In this document: positions 6,696 through 9,570 of the stretch, one piece after another
Layout of the letters: each line of letters starts with the position of its first letter
Numbering within the stretch: position 1 is the first letter of the stretch
Source: Verrucomicrobiia bacterium
GTDB lineage: Bacteria; Verrucomicrobiota; Verrucomicrobiia; Verrucomicrobiales; Akkermansiaceae
Assembly: GCA_947460915.1 (NCBI GenBank)
Contig: CANHKJ010000103.1
Span: 1 to 9,570 of the forward strand
Direction: 5' to 3'
DNA: 9,570 nucleotides
Made by a program: the position numbers and the translations under genes
The notes under the pieces: generated by a model
Told to the model about the DNA's origin: nothing
What the model saw: only the letters and a program-made list of their open reading frames with translations
Database searches by the model: none

Positions 6696-6742
6696 GCGAG
6701 AGATCTATTGTTCTATTTTTCTGCTGGCGAAAATGCCTGCGG
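6680..6742 (+). promoter_or_regulatory. Predicted antiterminator pairing of the TPP riboswitch
   Basis: CCGTAGG (6680-6686), the conserved 3' side of the aptamer, can pair with CCTGCGG (6736-6742), the 3' arm of the downstream terminator: 7 bp including one G-U. The same bases cannot be in the TPP-bound aptamer and in this helix at once. That is the arrangement expected of a switch in which the ligand-free RNA allows read-through. The pairing is visible in the sequence; the regulatory function is inferred. Confidence 0.6.
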
Positions 6743-6749
6743 ACTTTTT
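6721..6749 (+). terminator. Riboswitch-controlled intrinsic terminator
   Basis: CTGCTGGC (6721-6728) and GCCTGCGG (6735-6742) form an 8-bp stem with one U-U mismatch and one U-G pair around a 6-nt loop. Two bases later comes a run of five T (6745-6749). It lies 26 bases past the aptamer and 38 bases before the receptor start codon, the usual place for a transcription-terminating expression platform. The mismatch and short T-run make it moderately strong. Confidence 0.6.
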
Positions 6750-6786
6750 ACAGTGGTGATCTTTCTCTGGCTGCTGAGTGGTGTGA

Positions 6787-8946
6787 ATGTTTTTCAAACA
6801 CACTACCATTATGACTTACAGCACATCATCTTACACGCGTAATTTTTCGTTGGGATCCCTGAGCCTCTTATCGATGGCCTGCGGATTTTCGCAAGAGATC
6901 GAGCAGAAAACAGAGGGACAACCTCCGCAAACTGAGGAACTCAAAGAGATGGTCGTCACCTCGGACTTATGGCAATCACTATTGAGCGATATTCCAGCCA
7001 GTGTTTCTGTATATGATGCGGAAAGCTTGAAGAATCCGAACATTCGGCATTTTGCGGATTTGATCGAGCGCACGCCCAATCTGACATCCACGGGCGGCAC
7101 CTCGCGTCCGCGGTATTTCCAGCTTCGTGGCATGGGAGAAAATTCTCAGTTTGAGGGTGAGTCTCCGGATTTCTCCGTTCGCTTCGTGGTCGATGATATC
7201 GATTTCACGGGTATCGCATCGGTGGCGAGTGCGTTTGACATGGAGCAAGTGGAGGTGCTGCGCGGACCGCAGGCGGGAGCGTTTGGCGTGAATGCTGCTG
7301 GTGGGATGGTGCGTATGACTTCTGCCAGCCCAACGCCACACTGGACAGGTCGCACCGAAGTGACGGCTGGTCAGGATGATCTATTCGCCGCAGGTCTGGC
7401 CTTTGGCGGTCCTTTGTTGCAGCGCAATCCCGAGGAGTTGATGTTCCGCTTTTCGCTGTATCGCAATCAGAGCGATGGCTTCCGCCGCAATGTGTTTTTG
7501 AATCAAGATACAAACGCACTGGATGAGTGGACTTCGCGGCTGCGCTTGACCTGGAATCCGAGCTCAGATCTACGGGTGGATGCGACGATTTTTCATGCGT
7601 ATCTCGACAACGGCTATGATGAATTCGCTCTCGATAACAATGGTTGGAATACTTTCAGCGATGAACCGGGGCGGGACTTTCAGCGATCACTTGGCGGTAG
7701 CGTGCGCGTGACCTATGATGGTTGGCAGGGGGCGAAACTCACTTCGATTACTTCAGGCACCAACACGGATTCTTTTTACAGTTATGATGAGGACTGGACC
7801 TCGGCGTCCTATCAAGGTATCAGCGAGTTGGATCGCGCGCGCAAAAATTTCTCACAGGAAGTTCGCTTGGATTCGGCTCCTGAAGCACAGAGAGTGTTCG
7901 GACTGATTGATCGGTGGACACTGGGGGGCTTTGTGGGTGTGACTGATGAAACGAGCGAATATCTGCGGGGCGAGACGGATCGGGTGCCGCGCTTAGTTAC
8001 GGATTACACCTCGGAAAACTATGCGATCTTTGGTCAGGCGGGGCATGATTTGTCCGAACGTGATCGCTTGATCCTGGGGCTGCGTTTGGAGCATGTGGAT
8101 AGCAAGGCTGATAGCTTGAACCCGCGCAATGGTGATTCGTTTTCCCCCGAATTTTCCGATACCATGTTTGGTGGGAAGTTGACCTACGAGCACGATTTGA
8201 ATGATCGGTTGTTAGGCTTTGCTTCGATCGCACGAGGCTACAAAGCAGGTGGTTTAAATTTGGATGCGCGCGAAATCGATCCCGCCACTGACCCGCTGAC
8301 TTTTGACACGGAGGATCTGTGGAATTACGAGTTGGGAATGCGCGGCAATTGGATGGATGGTCGGCTTACTTCTGCGATCACCGGCTTTTATCTCCAGCGC
8401 AATGATACTCAGGTGCGCTATTCTGATGGGGTGGGTGGCGAATTCAGCTTTGCCGAGGAAAATGGAGGCGATGCCTACATAACTGGCGTGGAAATCGAGT
8501 CCAATCTGCAAGTCAATGACGGACTCTCGCTCTACAGCAGCATCGGCGTGATGACGTCATCGATCGAGGAATATACGTTATCAAAAGGTGGCACAGGTGG
8601 TGGTCGTGAACTCGCTGCGACACCTGCTCACACATGGTCGATGGGTGGTCGGTATCAGCATGAATCGGGATTTTTTAGCGCGCTGGATTTCACGGGGCGC
8701 AGCGAGTTTTTTGAATCGAATGATCACGCAGAAAAACGCGATGGATTTTTCAATGTCAATGCGAGCATCGGCTACGCCAAAGATGATTGGACGGTGAGTC
8801 TGTGGGCGAAAAATTTGTTAGATGAAAAATACACGCAACGTGTGTTCAACTTCGGCAATGATCCCGATGTCGGATATGCGACCCGTCGTTATGAGTCGCT
8901 CGCTCAACCTCGTCAGATCGGTATCACAGTGCGTCGCGAATTCTAA
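6787..8946 (+). CDS. TonB-dependent outer-membrane receptor, probable thiamine (or thiamine derivative) importer
   Basis: The 719-residue protein begins with a signal peptide (hydrophobic core about 20-34; SMAC at 29-32 is not a good lipobox, so ordinary cleavage near residues 35-37 is likely). A TonB-box-like EMVVTS (54-59) follows. The plug domain is about 60-180, with RYFQLRGMGE (109-118) and the family signature VEVLRGPQAGAFGVNAAGG (155-173). The rest is a 22-strand type barrel with the C-terminal WAKNLLDEKY (673-682) and a final phenylalanine. Such receptors use TonB-ExbBD energy to import scarce ligands across the outer membrane. The substrate is inferred only from the TPP riboswitch upstream and the PnuT-like gene 15 bp downstream; thiamine-linked receptors of this kind have been described, for example as Omr1. 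Two starts are possible, Met1 and Met9 (6811). Met1 has a weak GAGTGGTG upstream and is kept. The likely operon order is receptor then transporter. Confidence 0.9.
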   Translation: MFFKHTTIMTYSTSSYTRNFSLGSLSLLSMACGFSQEIEQKTEGQPPQTEELKEMVVTSDLWQSLLSDIPASVSVYDAESLKNPNIRHFADLIERTPNLTSTGGTSRPRYFQLRGMGENSQFEGESPDFSVRFVVDDIDFTGIASVASAFDMEQVEVLRGPQAGAFGVNAAGGMVRMTSASPTPHWTGRTEVTAGQDDLFAAGLAFGGPLLQRNPEELMFRFSLYRNQSDGFRRNVFLNQDTNALDEWTSRLRLTWNPSSDLRVDATIFHAYLDNGYDEFALDNNGWNTFSDEPGRDFQRSLGGSVRVTYDGWQGAKLTSITSGTNTDSFYSYDEDWTSASYQGISELDRARKNFSQEVRLDSAPEAQRVFGLIDRWTLGGFVGVTDETSEYLRGETDRVPRLVTDYTSENYAIFGQAGHDLSERDRLILGLRLEHVDSKADSLNPRNGDSFSPEFSDTMFGGKLTYEHDLNDRLLGFASIARGYKAGGLNLDAREIDPATDPLTFDTEDLWNYELGMRGNWMDGRLTSAITGFYLQRNDTQVRYSDGVGGEFSFAEENGGDAYITGVEIESNLQVNDGLSLYSSIGVMTSSIEEYTLSKGGTGGGRELAATPAHTWSMGGRYQHESGFFSALDFTGRSEFFESNDHAEKRDGFFNVNASIGYAKDDWTVSLWAKNLLDEKYTQRVFNFGNDPDVGYATRRYESLAQPRQIGITVRREF

Positions 8947-8961
8947 CAGATTTTATTATAT

Positions 8962-9570
8962 ATGGATTGGCAGGGATTCTTAGCTGGTCAGGCACCAGAG
9001 TACATCGGCACCGCATTCGCGGTGGTGAGTGTCATTCTTATCGCGCGGCAGCAGATTCTTGGCTGGCCGCTGGGAATCCTGTGGGCACTAATCTCGGCAT
9101 GGCTCGCATTCACGAGGTGGCATTTGGTTTCTGATGGAATTCTGTATGTTTCGTATGTGCCACTGCAGCTGTATTGCTGGGCGATGTGGCATCGGTATGG
9201 CTGCGCGAAGGAATCATTTCGTCCGAGCTGGCTCAAGCGGCGGCAGCAAATGACTCTGTTCATTGGTGCGCTGGTGGCAGTGGCGGTCTGGGGCAGTAGT
9301 GTGAAGTATTTTTCTGAACATGTATCCTGGATGGCTGCGCCGGCTTTGCTTTGGCGTGATGCGACCACTACGGTGCTAAGTTACTTCGCGCAATTTCTTC
9401 AAGCGAGAAAGCGCATGGAAAACTGGATCTGCTGGTTGATCGTCAATGTCTTAGGCATTCACATTTATCTCGATAAAGGTTCCGTGATTTATGCGGCGCA
9501 ATATGGATTTTTTCTCATCCTTGGTTTGTATGGTTGGTGGTCATGGCGGCGAACGATGAGGGAGGGAGTG
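8962..9570 (+). CDS. pnuT: PnuC/PnuT-family inner-membrane vitamin transporter, probable thiamine transporter (partial at right edge)
   Basis: An open frame of 203 codons starts at ATG 8962 and has no stop before the window ends, so the C-terminus is cut. Members are usually about 190-240 residues, so most of the protein is probably present. Family features include GWPLGILWALISAW (34-47), a first half ending LQLYCWAMW (68-76), and the diagnostic MENWICWLIVN (152-162, with W155, W158 and N162). These are followed by YLDKG (169-173) and a last helix ending LYGWWSW (189-195). The two similar aromatic ends fit the internal two-fold repeat of PnuC transporters. PnuC takes up nicotinamide riboside. 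The thiamine-specific relative PnuT is typically TPP-riboswitch controlled, which decides the call here. PnuT is reported to act by facilitated diffusion with trapping by phosphorylation. The gene starts 15 bp after the receptor stop codon, with no visible Shine-Dalgarno. Confidence 0.88.
   Translation, partial: MDWQGFLAGQAPEYIGTAFAVVSVILIARQQILGWPLGILWALISAWLAFTRWHLVSDGILYVSYVPLQLYCWAMWHRYGCAKESFRPSWLKRRQQMTLFIGALVAVAVWGSSVKYFSEHVSWMAAPALLWRDATTTVLSYFAQFLQARKRMENWICWLIVNVLGIHIYLDKGSVIYAAQYGFFLILGLYGWWSWRRTMREGV

Noticed and set aside
8988..9368. A 126-codon minus-strand frame opposite the PnuT gene
   Set aside because: It is antisense to a well-supported membrane-transporter frame with family motifs and shows no domain of its own.

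Overview
The window looks like ordinary chromosome from a Gram-negative (diderm) bacterium. It encodes an autotransporter with a C-terminal outer-membrane barrel and a TonB-dependent receptor, both of which need an outer membrane. My best guess for the lineage is the PVC group, probably Verrucomicrobiota. This is inference from the gene mix (a glycine-rich autotransporter, a thiamine-type TonB receptor plus PnuT set, weak ribosome binding sites); no rRNA or other marker fixes it except ffh, which I could not align. There are no tRNA or rRNA genes, insertion sequences, CRISPR arrays or phage genes.

Layout. Positions 1-2935 hold a large minus-strand gene for a secreted, extremely glycine-rich autotransporter, closed by a strong intrinsic terminator at the left edge. 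Positions 2936-3430 are a non-coding spacer with a 100-bp imperfect inverted repeat. Positions 3431-6431 hold three minus-strand genes in tandem, 33 and 46 bp apart: a seven-helix membrane protein of the YwaF/TIGR02206 type, a LutA/YkgE-type iron-sulfur cluster protein, and ffh, the signal recognition particle GTPase. They may be co-transcribed in that order. Positions 6432-6592 are a divergent promoter region. On the plus strand, 6593-9570 is a thiamine-uptake transcription unit: a TPP riboswitch with a recognisable terminator/antiterminator platform, a TonB-dependent receptor, and a PnuC/PnuT-family inner-membrane transporter that runs off the right edge.

How the genes work together. The right-hand unit forms a coherent pathway. 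When thiamine pyrophosphate is scarce the riboswitch should let transcription through. The outer-membrane receptor would then bring thiamine or a derivative into the periplasm, and PnuT would carry thiamine across the inner membrane. A kinase that traps it as TPP would be expected just past the window. The ffh cluster shows no functional link between its members beyond proximity. The autotransporter is the least conventional item: its passenger mixes beta-helix-like rungs with long GGX tracts resembling mycobacterial PGRS domains. I see no clear previously undescribed system. The most interesting leads are the autotransporter architecture, the riboswitch switching model and the palindromic spacer element.
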